Shown here: piece after piece, positions 1 through 8,626 of the stretch
Layout: the number at the start of each line of letters is the position of its first letter
Position numbering within the stretch: the stretch's first letter is position 1
NCBI RefSeq assembly: GCF_029953595.1
Contig: NZ_CP124535.1
Location: 3,021,001-3,085,000, forward strand
Reading direction: 5' to 3'
DNA: 64,000 nucleotides
Origin: Fuscovulum ytuae
GTDB taxonomy: Bacteria; Pseudomonadota; Alphaproteobacteria; Rhodobacterales; Rhodobacteraceae
The notes under the pieces: model-generated
The model's input: only the letters and a program-made list of their open reading frames with translations
The model's database searches: none
Told to the model about the DNA's origin: nothing
Program-made: the position numbers and the translations under genes

Positions 1-239
1 TCCGCCGCAAAGGGCGGGGGCACGAAGACGAGAGAGGCCTCGGCCCCCGTGGCCTCTACCGCCTCGCGCACGGTGTTGAAGAGGGGGCGGCCCAAGAGCG
101 TCTCGCCGCCTTTGCCGGGGGTCACGCCGCCCACGACATTGGTGCCGTGCTTGATCATGTCCTCGGCATGGAACTGGCCGATGCGGCCCGACATGCCCTG
201 CACGATGACGCGGGTCTTTTCGGTGATGAGAATGGCCAT
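1..239 (-). CDS. mtkB: Malate-CoA ligase alpha subunit, 5' part
   Basis: Only the first 79 residues are in the window; the gene runs off the left edge. The visible part starts [19 protein letters not shown] and carries the CoA-binding Rossmann segment with GVTPGKGG, as in succinyl-CoA synthetase and malate thiokinase alpha chains. A strong ribosome site (AGGGGGAA) precedes the ATG at 239. It lies 12 bp after mtkA in the same operon as mclA and sgaA, which favours malate over succinate as substrate: the enzyme would form malyl-CoA with ATP for the serine cycle. SucD is the alternative by sequence alone; neighbours make malate thiokinase more likely. Confidence 0.85.
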   Translation of the reverse strand, partial: MAILITEKTRVIVQGMSGRIGQFHAEDMIKHGTNVVGGVTPGKGGETLLGRPLFNTVREAVEATGAEASLVFVPPPFAA

Positions 240-251
240 CTGCGTTCCCCC

Positions 252-1424
252 TTATGCGGCAAGTTGCTGGCGCGTGGCGACGGCCTTCATGGCAGCGTCC
301 TCCAGCGTGTCGGCAGTGATCAACGGTAGGCCGGAAGCGTCGATGATGCGGCGGCCTTCTTCGACATTCGTGCCCGCAAGGCGGACGACGACGGGCAGCG
401 TCAGGCCCAGTTCCCGATAGGCCAGAACCACGCCTTGGGCGACCCAGTCGCAGCGGTTGATGCCGGCGAAGATGTTCACGAGGATGACGCTGACATTACG
501 GTCGGCCAGCACGGTGCGGAAAGCCCGCACTACCCGCTCCGGGCTGGCCCCCCCGCCGATATCGAGGAAGTTTGCAGGCTCCCCCCCGGCGAGTTTGATC
601 ATGTCCATCGTCGCCATGGCCAGACCCGCACCGTTGATGATGCAGCCGATATCGCCATCAAGGCCGACATAGGCGAGGCCGTGGTCGCCCGCCGTGCTTT
701 CGCGGGGGTCTTCCTGGCTGCGGTCGCGGAGTTCCGCGATTTCCGGGCGGCGGAAGAGGGCATTGGTGTCGAAAGACATCTTGGCGTCGAGCGCGACAAG
801 GTCGCCCGTGCCGGTGATGACAAGTGGATTGATCTCGACCATCATGGCGTCAAGATCGCGATAGGCGCGATAGCAGGCCTTGAGGATGGTCACCATCTGG
901 GCGATCTGGCCGCCCTTCAACCCCAGTTGAAAGGCCAGTTCGCGGGCCTGAAATTCCGACAGGCCCACGGCGGGGTCGATCGTCATGCGGCGCAGCGAAT
1001 TGGGGTCTTTTTCGGCAAGATCCTCGATCTCCATCCCACCATGGGCGGAGGCGACGATCATGATGCGTTCGGATTTCCGGTCGAGGACGAAGCCGAGATA
1101 AAGCTCTTGCTTGATGTCCGATGCGCCTTCGACCCAAAGGCGGTAGACGCCCTTGCCATTGGCGTCGGTTTGTTTGGTGACAAGCTGGCGGCCGAACAGG
1201 GTGGCGGCGAATTCCTGCACCTCGGCCTCGGACCGGCAGAGCTTTACCCCACCTGCGGCGCCCCGGCCACCGGAATGGATCTGCGCCTTGACGACCCATG
1301 CGCTGCCGCCCAATTCGCGGGCGCGGTAACCCGCCTGTTCGGGGCTATAGGCAAGGCCGCCACGCGGGACGGGCACGCCGAAGCGAGCGAGGATTTCCTT
1401 GGCCTGATATTCGTGGATGTCCAT
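252..1424 (-). CDS. mtkA: Malate-CoA ligase beta subunit (ATP-grasp)
   Basis: A 390-residue ATP-grasp protein starting [17 protein letters not shown], the usual N-terminus of SucC/MtkA. It has the ATP-grasp segment ending in EINPLV, the ALDAKMSFD stretch, and the C-terminal GGGAS and [13 protein letters not shown] motifs. The phrase [13 protein letters not shown] plus [11 protein letters not shown] resembles Methylobacterium MtkA as I remember it. The start at 1424 is chosen for its AGGGAGGAAGAAC ribosome site; an upstream in-frame extension looks non-native. It should form, with MtkB, the enzyme turning malate, CoA and ATP into malyl-CoA, which the neighbouring MclA cleaves. Confidence 0.9.
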   Translation of the reverse strand: MDIHEYQAKEILARFGVPVPRGGLAYSPEQAGYRARELGGSAWVVKAQIHSGGRGAAGGVKLCRSEAEVQEFAATLFGRQLVTKQTDANGKGVYRLWVEGASDIKQELYLGFVLDRKSERIMIVASAHGGMEIEDLAEKDPNSLRRMTIDPAVGLSEFQARELAFQLGLKGGQIAQMVTILKACYRAYRDLDAMMVEINPLVITGTGDLVALDAKMSFDTNALFRRPEIAELRDRSQEDPRESTAGDHGLAYVGLDGDIGCIINGAGLAMATMDMIKLAGGEPANFLDIGGGASPERVVRAFRTVLADRNVSVILVNIFAGINRCDWVAQGVVLAYRELGLTLPVVVRLAGTNVEEGRRIIDASGLPLITADTLEDAAMKAVATRQQLAA

Positions 1425-1480
1425 GTTCTTCCTCCCTGTTGCGGTAGGTTGATGGGCCATTGGCCCATCCGCCCCTGCGG

Positions 1481-2419
1481 TCACTTTCCGGCGATGGCTT
1501 CGGCAATCACCAACACGTTGCGCGCCATTTTTTCCGATGCGGCGTCGATCATCTTGCCATCAAGGCTGGCCGCGCCCTTGCCTTGGGCCTCTGCGATTTT
1601 CAGTTCCTCGATGATGCGCTGGGCCTTGGTCACTTCGGCGTCGGTCGGGCTGAACACCTCGTTCGCCATGGAAACCTGGCTTGGGTGGATCGCCCATTTC
1701 CCTTCGCAACCCAAGGCGGCTGCGCGGCGCGCGCCTTCCTTGTAACCCTCGGGGTCCGAGAAATCACCAAAGGGCCCGTCGATGGCGCGCAGGCCATAGG
1801 CGCGGCAGGCGATGACCATGCGCGAGATGGCGGCATGCCACTGGTCGCCCGGATAATGCGGGTTCAACCCGCCGATATTCGTGGTGCGGGCGCGCATGGA
1901 GGCGGCATAGTCAGCCACGCCGAAATGCAGTGCCTCAAGCCGGCCGCCGAATTGGGCGATGCTTTCGACATTGGCCATGCCAAGCGCGGTTTCAATCAGC
2001 GCCTCAAGCCCCACGCGGGTGGTGTAGCCCTTGCCCTGTTCGATCTGGTTGACCATCGCTTCGACCATGTAAAGGTCATCGCGCACCCCAACCTTGGGCA
2101 CCAAAAGCGTATGGACGCGGTCGCCCGCCTGTTCCATCACATCGACCACATCGCGATACATGTAATGCGTATCAAGGCCGTTGATGCGGACCGAGACGGT
2201 CTTGCCCTTCGCGGCCCAGTCGATGTCATTCAGCGCCTGAATCGCGTTCTTGCGGGCCTGTTCCTTTTCCGGGGGCGCGACGGCATCCTCCAGATCAAGA
2301 AAGACATAATCGGCGGGGCCTTGGGCGGCCTTGTCGATCATCGTGGGGTTCGACGCCGGGACAGCGAGTTCCGATCGCTGCAGGCGTTGACGCCGCAGCG
2401 GGTACAAAGTGTGAGACAT
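1481..2419 (-). CDS. mclA: L-malyl-CoA lyase
   Basis: 312 residues of the HpcH/HpaI citrate-lyase-beta family. LDLEDAVAP (acidic metal-binding region), [31 protein letters not shown] and KWAIHPSQ are typical of malyl-CoA lyases that split malyl-CoA into glyoxylate and acetyl-CoA. The opening [10 protein letters not shown] and the [14 protein letters not shown] region match the methylotroph MclA type more than the R. sphaeroides Mcl1 type, by memory. Start at 2419 has a GAGGAAATC ribosome site; the open frame upstream antisense to sgaA is not needed. It sits 14 bp after sgaA and 56 bp before mtkA. Confidence 0.9.
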   Translation of the reverse strand: MSHTLYPLRRQRLQRSELAVPASNPTMIDKAAQGPADYVFLDLEDAVAPPEKEQARKNAIQALNDIDWAAKGKTVSVRINGLDTHYMYRDVVDVMEQAGDRVHTLLVPKVGVRDDLYMVEAMVNQIEQGKGYTTRVGLEALIETALGMANVESIAQFGGRLEALHFGVADYAASMRARTTNIGGLNPHYPGDQWHAAISRMVIACRAYGLRAIDGPFGDFSDPEGYKEGARRAAALGCEGKWAIHPSQVSMANEVFSPTDAEVTKAQRIIEELKIAEAQGKGAASLDGKMIDAASEKMARNVLVIAEAIAGK

Positions 2420-2433
2420 GATTTCCTCAGGGG

Positions 2434-3654
2434 TTATTCGGCGGCGATACGTGCGGCAGAGCGGGCGCTGCGCTGCACGGCGCGGGCGACAGGTTCGGCA
2501 TACACCTCTTGTGCTGCGGCGACGCCCGATCCAAAGCGGATCTGCGCGCCAGCGGCGGCAAGGCACAGTTCCGCGATGGAAATGGCCGACAGGCACATGC
2601 CTTCGTTCAGATCGCCCAGATGGCCGATGCGGAACACCTTGCCATTCAGCGGGCCAAGCCCCGCGCCGAAAGAGCAGTTGTAGCGGTCATAGGCGATGCG
2701 GATCACGTCGCGTGCATCCACCCCTTGCGGCACGCGGATCGCGCTGACCGTGTCGGAATAGAGCGAGGGGTGTTCGGCGCAAAGTTCCATCCCCCAGGCG
2801 GCGACGGCATTGCGCACACCGGTCGCAAGGCGGCGGTGGCGGGCGAAGATGTTCTCCAGCCCCTCATCCAGCATGCGGTCCAGCGATTTGCGCAGGCCGT
2901 GGAACAGGGGAACCGGGGGGGTGTAGGGGAAATAGCCGGTGGCATTCACGCGCGCCATATCGGCAAAGTCGAAATAGGCGCGGCGCATCGTGGCGGTTTC
3001 AGACATCGCCATCGCCTTGGCCGAAACACCGATCATGCCAAGGCCCGCAGGCAGCATGAACCCCTTCTGGCTACCCGTTACGGCAAGGTCGACGCCCCAT
3101 TCATCCATGCGGAAATCGATCGACCCGATCGAGGACACGCCATCCACGAACAAGAGCGCGTCGTGGAAGCTTTCGTCCAGCGCGCGGCGAACCTGCGCCA
3201 CGTCCGAGGTCACGCCCGTGGCGGTTTCGTTGTGCGTCACGAAGACGGCCTTGATCTTGCCGTGGCGGTCATTGCCCAGAATACGGGCGAATTCATTGGC
3301 CGGGCAGCCCGCGCCCCATGCCAGATCGACGATTTCCACATCCAGACCCAGCTTCTGCGCCATGTCGACCCAGAGCAGGCTGAACTGCCCATGCCGTGCC
3401 ATCAACACCTTGTCGCCGGGGTTGAGCGTGTTGGTGATCGCCGCTTCCCAGCAGCCGGTGCCCGATCCCGGGAACATCATCACGGTTCCGGTTTCCGTTT
3501 TGAAAACCTTTTTCATGTCGCTGAACAGGTTCATCGTCAGATCGCCGAAATCCGGGGCCCGATGGTCCTGCATGGGAACGATCATCGCCTGACGCACCGA
3601 TTCCGGCACATTGGTCGGGCCGGGAATGTAAAGGTGCTGGGTTCCGGTTTTCAT
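2434..3654 (-). CDS. sgaA: Serine-glyoxylate aminotransferase
   Basis: 406-residue class V aminotransferase beginning MKTGTQHLYIPGPTNVPE. The FVTHNETATGV and DGVSSIGSIDF segments and the PLP lysine in GSQKGFMLP (about K197) identify the SGAT group, which transfers the amino group of serine to glyoxylate to give hydroxypyruvate and glycine, a core serine-cycle step. The start at 3654 has an AGGGAGGACC ribosome site; a much longer open frame upstream runs antisense to the regulator and is rejected. The tail after about residue 380 is alanine/arginine rich. It is the first gene of the sgaA-mclA-mtkA-mtkB operon. Confidence 0.92.
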   Translation of the reverse strand: MKTGTQHLYIPGPTNVPESVRQAMIVPMQDHRAPDFGDLTMNLFSDMKKVFKTETGTVMMFPGSGTGCWEAAITNTLNPGDKVLMARHGQFSLLWVDMAQKLGLDVEIVDLAWGAGCPANEFARILGNDRHGKIKAVFVTHNETATGVTSDVAQVRRALDESFHDALLFVDGVSSIGSIDFRMDEWGVDLAVTGSQKGFMLPAGLGMIGVSAKAMAMSETATMRRAYFDFADMARVNATGYFPYTPPVPLFHGLRKSLDRMLDEGLENIFARHRRLATGVRNAVAAWGMELCAEHPSLYSDTVSAIRVPQGVDARDVIRIAYDRYNCSFGAGLGPLNGKVFRIGHLGDLNEGMCLSAISIAELCLAAAGAQIRFGSGVAAAQEVYAEPVARAVQRSARSAARIAAE

Positions 3655-3754
3655 CGTGGTCCTCCCTGACGTTTTTCCTGTTCGCTTGGGATGACAGATG
3701 CCACTGGTTGCGATTCCGGCAAATCGAAAGCGGGTTCTGCTGTGAATGCGAGAA

Positions 3755-3786
3755 TTTACAAACTGTGTAATTTGTAATATTGTAAA
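3755..3786. promoter_or_regulatory. AT-rich inverted repeat between sgaA and the ScfR-like regulator
   Basis: TTTACAA at 3755-3761 is answered by TTGTAAA at 3780-3786, and TTTACAAA at 3755-3762 also pairs with TTTGTAAT at 3771-3778 (one end mismatch). The AT-rich block stands out in GC-rich surroundings and lies in the 162-bp divergent gap, about 30 bp before the regulator. RamB/PccR regulators are known to bind TTTGCAAA-like repeats, so this is a plausible operator. The binding is inferred, not shown. Confidence 0.55.
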
Positions 3787-3816
3787 CATGACGAAGCCAG
3801 GAATGTGTGCGACGGT

Positions 3817-5214
3817 ATGCAAAAAACCTTCATCGGGCCGCATCTGCGGCGCCTCAGGATCGAGCGGGGCGAAACGCAAGGCGCGATGGCCAAGGCGCTG
3901 GGCATCAGCGCCTCTTACGTCAACCTTCTGGAAAACAATGAAAGATCGGTTTCGGTTTCCGTTCTGTTGCGGCTTTTCGATGTTTACGGCGTCGATTGGC
4001 GGGAAATCGCGGATGAGGATGGGACCAGCCAGCTCGCCGATCTGCGGGCCGTGATGCAGGACCCGCTTTTCGCCGAGACTCGGCCAGATCTTGCCCAGAT
4101 GCGCGCGGCGCTGGTGCATTCGCCGGGGCTGGTGGGGTCGTTTCTGCGGCTGCACAGTGCTTATCAGGCGGCGACGGATCAGCTTTTGTCGCTGACGGAA
4201 GGGGAGGCGCCGCAAATCCTGTCAACGCCCGAGGCGGCGGTGCATAACGAGTTTCGCAAGCACCGGAACCATTTCCGCGAGTTGGAAGAGGCTGCAGAAG
4301 GCTTTTGGGGCAGCGTTTCTGTCGAACCGGATGAGATTTACGTGGCGCTGAAACGGCGGTTACGGGGGCGGGTGGGTGTCACCGTGCGGCTGGTGCGGGT
4401 GGAAGACCTGCCTGACACGCTGCGCCAATATGATGAAGCGCGGCGCGAGATATTGCTGTCCGAGGCGCTGGATCACACCAACCGCATCTTTCAGTTGGTG
4501 CATATGGCGGGGCTTTTGGAACAGCGGGCGCTGCTGGATTCCCTTGTTGCACGTTCCGGCATCACTGATCCGCGCGGGGTGGCGCGGCTGCGGGTGGAAC
4601 TGGCCAATTACTTCGCCGCCGCCGTCCTGATGCCCTATGACGCCTTCATAGCCGAGGCGCGGGCCACGAAATACGACCTTGACCATATCGCCACGCGCTT
4701 TGGCGTCAGTTTCGAACAGGCCTGCCACCGTGCGACGACCTTGCAGCGTGAAGGGGCGCTGGGCGTGCCCTTCTTCTTTCTGCGGATCGACAAGGGCGGT
4801 AACGTGACCAAACGGTTCAACGCCACGGGGTTCCATCTGGCCGAACATGGCGGCGCCTGCCCGCGGCTGGACGTGCATACGTCTTTCCGCACGCCGGGGC
4901 GGATCGTGCCGCAATTCGTTGAAATGCCGGACAAATCGCAGTTCTTTGTCTTTTCGCGCACGGTGGACCGGCCCACATGGGCGCGGCATGCGCAAGACAA
5001 TCGCCTTGCCGTGGCGATGGGCTGCGCGATCGAACACGCGCCTGAGATCGGCTATGCCGAGGCGTTTTCTGTGGCGGGCGCGCGCATGACGCCGGTCGGG
5101 ATCAATTGCCGCATCTGCCCGCGCGCGGGTTGCGACCAGCGCGCGCATCAGGCGGTGGTCCTGTCCCAACCCGTGGATGAAAAGCGCCGGGGCGCGACGC
5201 GATTCGAAGTTTAG
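3817..5214 (+). CDS. XRE-family regulator, ScfR/RamB/PccR type
   Basis: 465 residues. A Cro/C1 helix-turn-helix fills residues about 8-62 (LRRLRIERGETQGAMAKALG, YVNLLENNERSVS). A middle ImmA/IrrE-like (DUF955) region follows, then a C-terminal DUF2083-like domain ending in the cysteine pattern CRICPRAGCDQRA. This architecture is that of short-chain acyl-CoA-responsive regulators such as RamB and PccR. ATG 3817 is chosen because family members begin MQK-type just before the HTH; a GTG at 3805 is in frame but sits against the AGGAA. No HExxH is visible in the IrrE-like part, so peptidase activity is unlikely. It is divergent from the serine-cycle operon and may control it. Confidence 0.8.
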   Translation: MQKTFIGPHLRRLRIERGETQGAMAKALGISASYVNLLENNERSVSVSVLLRLFDVYGVDWREIADEDGTSQLADLRAVMQDPLFAETRPDLAQMRAALVHSPGLVGSFLRLHSAYQAATDQLLSLTEGEAPQILSTPEAAVHNEFRKHRNHFRELEEAAEGFWGSVSVEPDEIYVALKRRLRGRVGVTVRLVRVEDLPDTLRQYDEARREILLSEALDHTNRIFQLVHMAGLLEQRALLDSLVARSGITDPRGVARLRVELANYFAAAVLMPYDAFIAEARATKYDLDHIATRFGVSFEQACHRATTLQREGALGVPFFFLRIDKGGNVTKRFNATGFHLAEHGGACPRLDVHTSFRTPGRIVPQFVEMPDKSQFFVFSRTVDRPTWARHAQDNRLAVAMGCAIEHAPEIGYAEAFSVAGARMTPVGINCRICPRAGCDQRAHQAVVLSQPVDEKRRGATRFEV

Positions 5215-5221
5215 GCGCGCG

Positions 5222-5962
5222 TCACGCCGCCTTGGAATAGGTGAACCCCGCCTCGGCCATCAGTGCGTCAGAGGCGGTTTCGACCACCTGCTCCAACTCT
5301 GCCATGAAATCAGAAACGCTGCGCCCCGGCGGGATGGCGGGCAGAAACTCCACCACCGCCAGCCCCGGCTTGCGATAGATGCCATGGCGCGGCCAGAAGA
5401 CGCCCACATTGGTGGCCGCCGGGATGCAGGGCTGGGTGATCTGCTGATAGAGAAGCCCCGTCCCCACCTTGTAGGGCAGTGCCGCCCCCGGCGCGACGCG
5501 GGTGCCTTGCGGATAGATGATCAACTGCCCCGGCACGGCGGACCCTGCAGCGACGGCCTTCTTCATCTCGGCAATCGCACGGCCCTTCTTGCCGCGATCG
5601 ACCGGGATGCAGCCGATCCGCCATGCATAGAACCCCAAAAGGGGCGCCCATTTCAGTTCCTTTTTCATGATGAACTTCGGACGGCGCACCACTGAACAGA
5701 TTAGGATGATGTCGAAGAAGCTTTGATGCTTTGAGGCGATCAGAACCTCGCCCTCTGGCACCTGTCCGCGGATTTCCGACCGCAGGCCCACCAGAAGATG
5801 CGCCGTGGCGCGCACATAGTTGCAATAGGCATGGATGCCCGCCCATGCGCCATTCCGGCTTAGAATAGCATAGGGTGCATAGGCCAAGGCATAGACCACC
5901 ATCGCCAGATACATCTGGATGATGAAGATCAGAGACATCAGCCAGCGCAGAGCATAGATCAT
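5222..5962 (-). CDS. plsC: 1-acyl-sn-glycerol-3-phosphate acyltransferase
   Basis: 246 residues with an N-terminal membrane segment (about 8-32), then the acyltransferase motifs: HQSFFD (the HX4D catalytic pair), the IPVDRG substrate-binding block and PQGTR. PlsC converts lysophosphatidic acid to phosphatidic acid at the inner membrane. The third motif reads PQGTR where many homologues have PEGTR. The start at 5962 overlaps the ftsX stop by ATGA, so the two are translationally coupled in an ftsE-ftsX-plsC operon. Confidence 0.88.
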   Translation of the reverse strand: MIYALRWLMSLIFIIQMYLAMVVYALAYAPYAILSRNGAWAGIHAYCNYVRATAHLLVGLRSEIRGQVPEGEVLIASKHQSFFDIILICSVVRRPKFIMKKELKWAPLLGFYAWRIGCIPVDRGKKGRAIAEMKKAVAAGSAVPGQLIIYPQGTRVAPGAALPYKVGTGLLYQQITQPCIPAATNVGVFWPRHGIYRKPGLAVVEFLPAIPPGRSVSDFMAELEQVVETASDALMAEAGFTYSKAA

Positions 5963-6855
5963 GGCAATTCCCGAAGCTTGCGGAAGGCTGCGGCCCCCGT
6001 GGCCAGCAGCGCCACCACCGCAGCCACCGGGGGTAGCAGAAGCGGCAGCAGCCATCCAGCCCCCTGAAAGCCCAAGCCTGTCAGGAAGCCCCCCGCCTCA
6101 TCCACCGGGGGCAGCAGCGCGATGCCGATCATGCCCACCACAGCGCCTGCCGCCGATCCAACCAAGGCGCGCAGGGTAAAGCGGCGCACGAAGGCGGCAG
6201 CGATATAATCATCCTGCGCCCCCACCACCCTTAGCACGCGGATCACCTGCGCATTGGCCGCCAACGCCGCATTGGCCGCCAGCGTGATCATCGCGGCCAT
6301 CGCCGCCCCGATCAGCGCGATGGACAGGGCCCCCAGAAGGTTTAACCGCGCCGCTGCCACCGCCAACGGGCGACGCCATCGGGTATGATCGTCCAGCACG
6401 GCACCGGGCGCCTCGGCCCGCAATCTTTGGCGCAGGCCTTCGCTGTCATAGCCTTCGGGGGTTTCCGTCACCTCGACGAGACGGGGCAGGGGCAGGGCAT
6501 CCACAGGCAAGTCCGGCCCGAACCACGGCGCAAGCAATGTACGCTGTTCATCATCGCTCAGGGCGCGGGATGCGGCGATGCCGGGGGTGGTGCGCAGCAC
6601 CTCCAGCACGGCGGCGGTCTGCGCCTCCATCTGGTCGGGCGGGGCGCTGATGCGGATCGTTGCCGTGCGCTGCAGGGCATCCGACCAGCGGTCGGCCAGC
6701 CGGTCAGCGGCCAAGGACAAGGCAAGGGCAAAAACGGCAAGAAAGGTCATCGCCCCGGCGGTGAATCCGGTCAACCATGCGGTATGGCCCGTCGGCGGGA
6801 CCACACGGTCGGCCTGCCGGTCGGGCGTCAGGAACAGGCGGAGGCGCACGATCAC
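5959..6855 (-). CDS. ftsX: Cell division permease FtsX
   Basis: 298 residues with a hydrophobic segment at about 30-50, a periplasmic domain, and three C-terminal membrane segments from about residue 170 on, the FtsX layout. It follows ftsE with an ATGA overlap (6852-6855) and precedes plsC with another. FtsEX recruits and activates cell-wall hydrolases at the division site. Sequence conservation in FtsX is low; identification rests on topology and on the partner gene. Confidence 0.82.
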   Translation of the reverse strand: MIVRLRLFLTPDRQADRVVPPTGHTAWLTGFTAGAMTFLAVFALALSLAADRLADRWSDALQRTATIRISAPPDQMEAQTAAVLEVLRTTPGIAASRALSDDEQRTLLAPWFGPDLPVDALPLPRLVEVTETPEGYDSEGLRQRLRAEAPGAVLDDHTRWRRPLAVAAARLNLLGALSIALIGAAMAAMITLAANAALAANAQVIRVLRVVGAQDDYIAAAFVRRFTLRALVGSAAGAVVGMIGIALLPPVDEAGGFLTGLGFQGAGWLLPLLLPPVAAVVALLATGAAAFRKLRELP

Positions 6856-7523
6856 AGGTCAGCCCCCGCAAGCTGGATGCGACGATTGCGGATGCGCAGC
6901 ACGCGCGCCGCGACCTGATTCTTGGCGGTGCGGATCAGGTTCATGTCATGGGTGGCGACAAGGATGGTCTTGCCCATCTTGTTCAACTCTACCAGCAGGG
7001 TCAGCAGGCGCAGCGACATCTCCCAATCCAGATTGCCGGTGGGTTCATCGGCAAGGATCACATCCGGCCCCATGATGACCGCCCGCGCCAGCGCCGCGCG
7101 TTGCCGTTCCCCGCCCGACAATTGTGGCGGCAGGGCATCCGACAAGTCGGCCAGCCCGACCCAAGCCAGAAGATCGGTCAGGTCACGCGGATCTCCCGCG
7201 CGCCCCGACACGGTCAGCGGCAGGGACACATTCGCCGCCATCGGCAGATGGTCAAGGAATTGCACATCCTGATGCACCACCCCGATCCGCCGCCGCGTGC
7301 GCGCCACATCGTCGCGTGACAGGCTGCGGACATCGCGGTCGAAAATGGTCACCCGGCCCGCCGTCGCCTGCAATTCGGCATAGGCGAGTTTCAGGAAGGT
7401 TGTCTTGCCCGCACCCGAAGGCCCGGTCAAAAAATGAAAAGAACCGGGGGCAAGGCGCAGGGTGACCTCAGAAAGAAGCTCTCCCCCGCCGTAATTATAG
7501 GCGACGTTGTCAAAGGCGATCAC
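6852..7523 (-). CDS. ftsE: Cell division ATP-binding protein FtsE
   Basis: 223-residue ABC ATPase with Walker A GPSGAGKTT, signature LSGGERQR, Walker B VILADEPTGNLD and switch histidine in VATHD. EPTGNLDW is typical of the FtsE/LolD branch. It is coupled to ftsX by an ATGA overlap. With FtsX it would link ATP hydrolysis in the cytoplasm to peptidoglycan hydrolase control. The first gene of its operon, divergent from the zinc-ribbon gene across 191 bp in which I see no clear site. Confidence 0.9.
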   Translation of the reverse strand: MIAFDNVAYNYGGGELLSEVTLRLAPGSFHFLTGPSGAGKTTFLKLAYAELQATAGRVTIFDRDVRSLSRDDVARTRRRIGVVHQDVQFLDHLPMAANVSLPLTVSGRAGDPRDLTDLLAWVGLADLSDALPPQLSGGERQRAALARAVIMGPDVILADEPTGNLDWEMSLRLLTLLVELNKMGKTILVATHDMNLIRTAKNQVAARVLRIRNRRIQLAGADL

Positions 7524-7714
7524 TTGTATTCACTGCCCCATGCTTGCTGGCCCTTGCCTGCGCCCGCAGCATTGCCCAAGGTGGCGGCGGTTGCAATGCA
7601 GGCCGACTGGCAGTTGTGGTGCCGGTGGGTTGATGTCATCTTGCGGCGACGTTGGGTCATCCGGCCGGGGTCGGGCTGGCGCTGCGGCGATGGGTGAAAT
7701 TGGGGTAGTGGCGA

Positions 7715-8620
7715 ATGCGGCTGATCTGTCCGAACTGCGATGCGGAATATGAGGTGGAGGATTCCGCCATTCCGGATACTGGGCGGGACGTGCAATGTTC
7801 GAATTGCGGTCATGCCTGGTTCCAGCTTCCGCCAGAGATCGAATTGGCGCTGGAACAGGAAGAGGAACTCTTCGGTCAGGCCGCCGCCGCCGAGCCGTCC
7901 TCCGCGTCCGAGGCAGCCGTAGCCGAGGCCCCCGCGCAATCACGGGCGGATGAGGCGATGCCCCCCGCCATGGCGGCAGATGCCGCTTCGATGGTTTCTG
8001 ACGCGGCTACGCCCTCTGATCCGCCCCGCCGCACGCTGGACGACAATCTCATGGCCATCCTGCGCGAAGAGGCGGAGCGTGAGGCCGCCGCCCGCCGCAG
8101 CGAAGGCAGCGTCATCGAAACGCAGCCCGATCTTGGCCTTGCTGCGCCCGCGTCCCCGCCACCGTCCCCGCCCCCTGCGCCTGTCACGGGTGGGCTGGCC
8201 GGCGCCGCGCGCCGCATCGCGCAGATGCAAGGCAAGGACCCGGATGCCCCGCCCCCTGCGCCGCCCCGCGCGGCAACGCGGCGCGATCTTCTGCCGGATA
8301 TTGAAGAGATCAACTCCTCCCTCAAGGGCAATGAAATCCCGGCCCAGTTGGGCGAAGACGGGCAGGCCGTCGCTGCCGCCTCTGAGGCGCGCGGCTTCCG
8401 CAGCGGCTTTGCCTTGGCGCTGTTCATCGCCGTTGTGCTTCTGGCGGCCTATGTCGCCGCCCCTCAGATCAAGGCGCAGATCCCTGCCGTGGCAAGCAGC
8501 GTGGATGCCTATGTCGCGGCGGTCGATGGGTTGCGGCTATGGCTGGATGGGGCGATGCGCGCCGCGACCGATAGCCTGCGTGGCATGCTTGCGGCCGAGG
8601 GTGGGTCTGCGGGCGGTTGA
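7715..8620 (+). CDS. MJ0042-type zinc-ribbon membrane protein
   Basis: 301 residues. The N-terminus MRLICPNCDAEYEVE ... VQCSNCGHAWFQ is an MJ0042-family zinc finger with two CxxC pairs. It is followed by a long acidic and Pro/Ala-rich region (about 45-215) that is probably disordered, one membrane segment (about 230-250), and a short C-terminal tail. Alphaproteobacterial genomes often carry this gene beside ftsEX. Cellular function is not known to me; the layout suggests a cytoplasmic zinc ribbon tethered to the membrane. Confidence 0.75.
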   Translation: MRLICPNCDAEYEVEDSAIPDTGRDVQCSNCGHAWFQLPPEIELALEQEEELFGQAAAAEPSSASEAAVAEAPAQSRADEAMPPAMAADAASMVSDAATPSDPPRRTLDDNLMAILREEAEREAAARRSEGSVIETQPDLGLAAPASPPPSPPPAPVTGGLAGAARRIAQMQGKDPDAPPPAPPRAATRRDLLPDIEEINSSLKGNEIPAQLGEDGQAVAAASEARGFRSGFALALFIAVVLLAAYVAAPQIKAQIPAVASSVDAYVAAVDGLRLWLDGAMRAATDSLRGMLAAEGGSAGG

Positions 8621-8626
8621 CGCCCG

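Noticed and set aside
435-1745. Long open frame on the plus strand, 436 codons
   Set aside because: Antisense to mtkA and the end of mclA, which have clear family motifs; the translated product has none and is typical of GC-rich antisense frames.
3655-4215. N-terminal extension of sgaA in frame
   Set aside because: It would be antisense to the XRE regulator; family start and ribosome site are at 3654.
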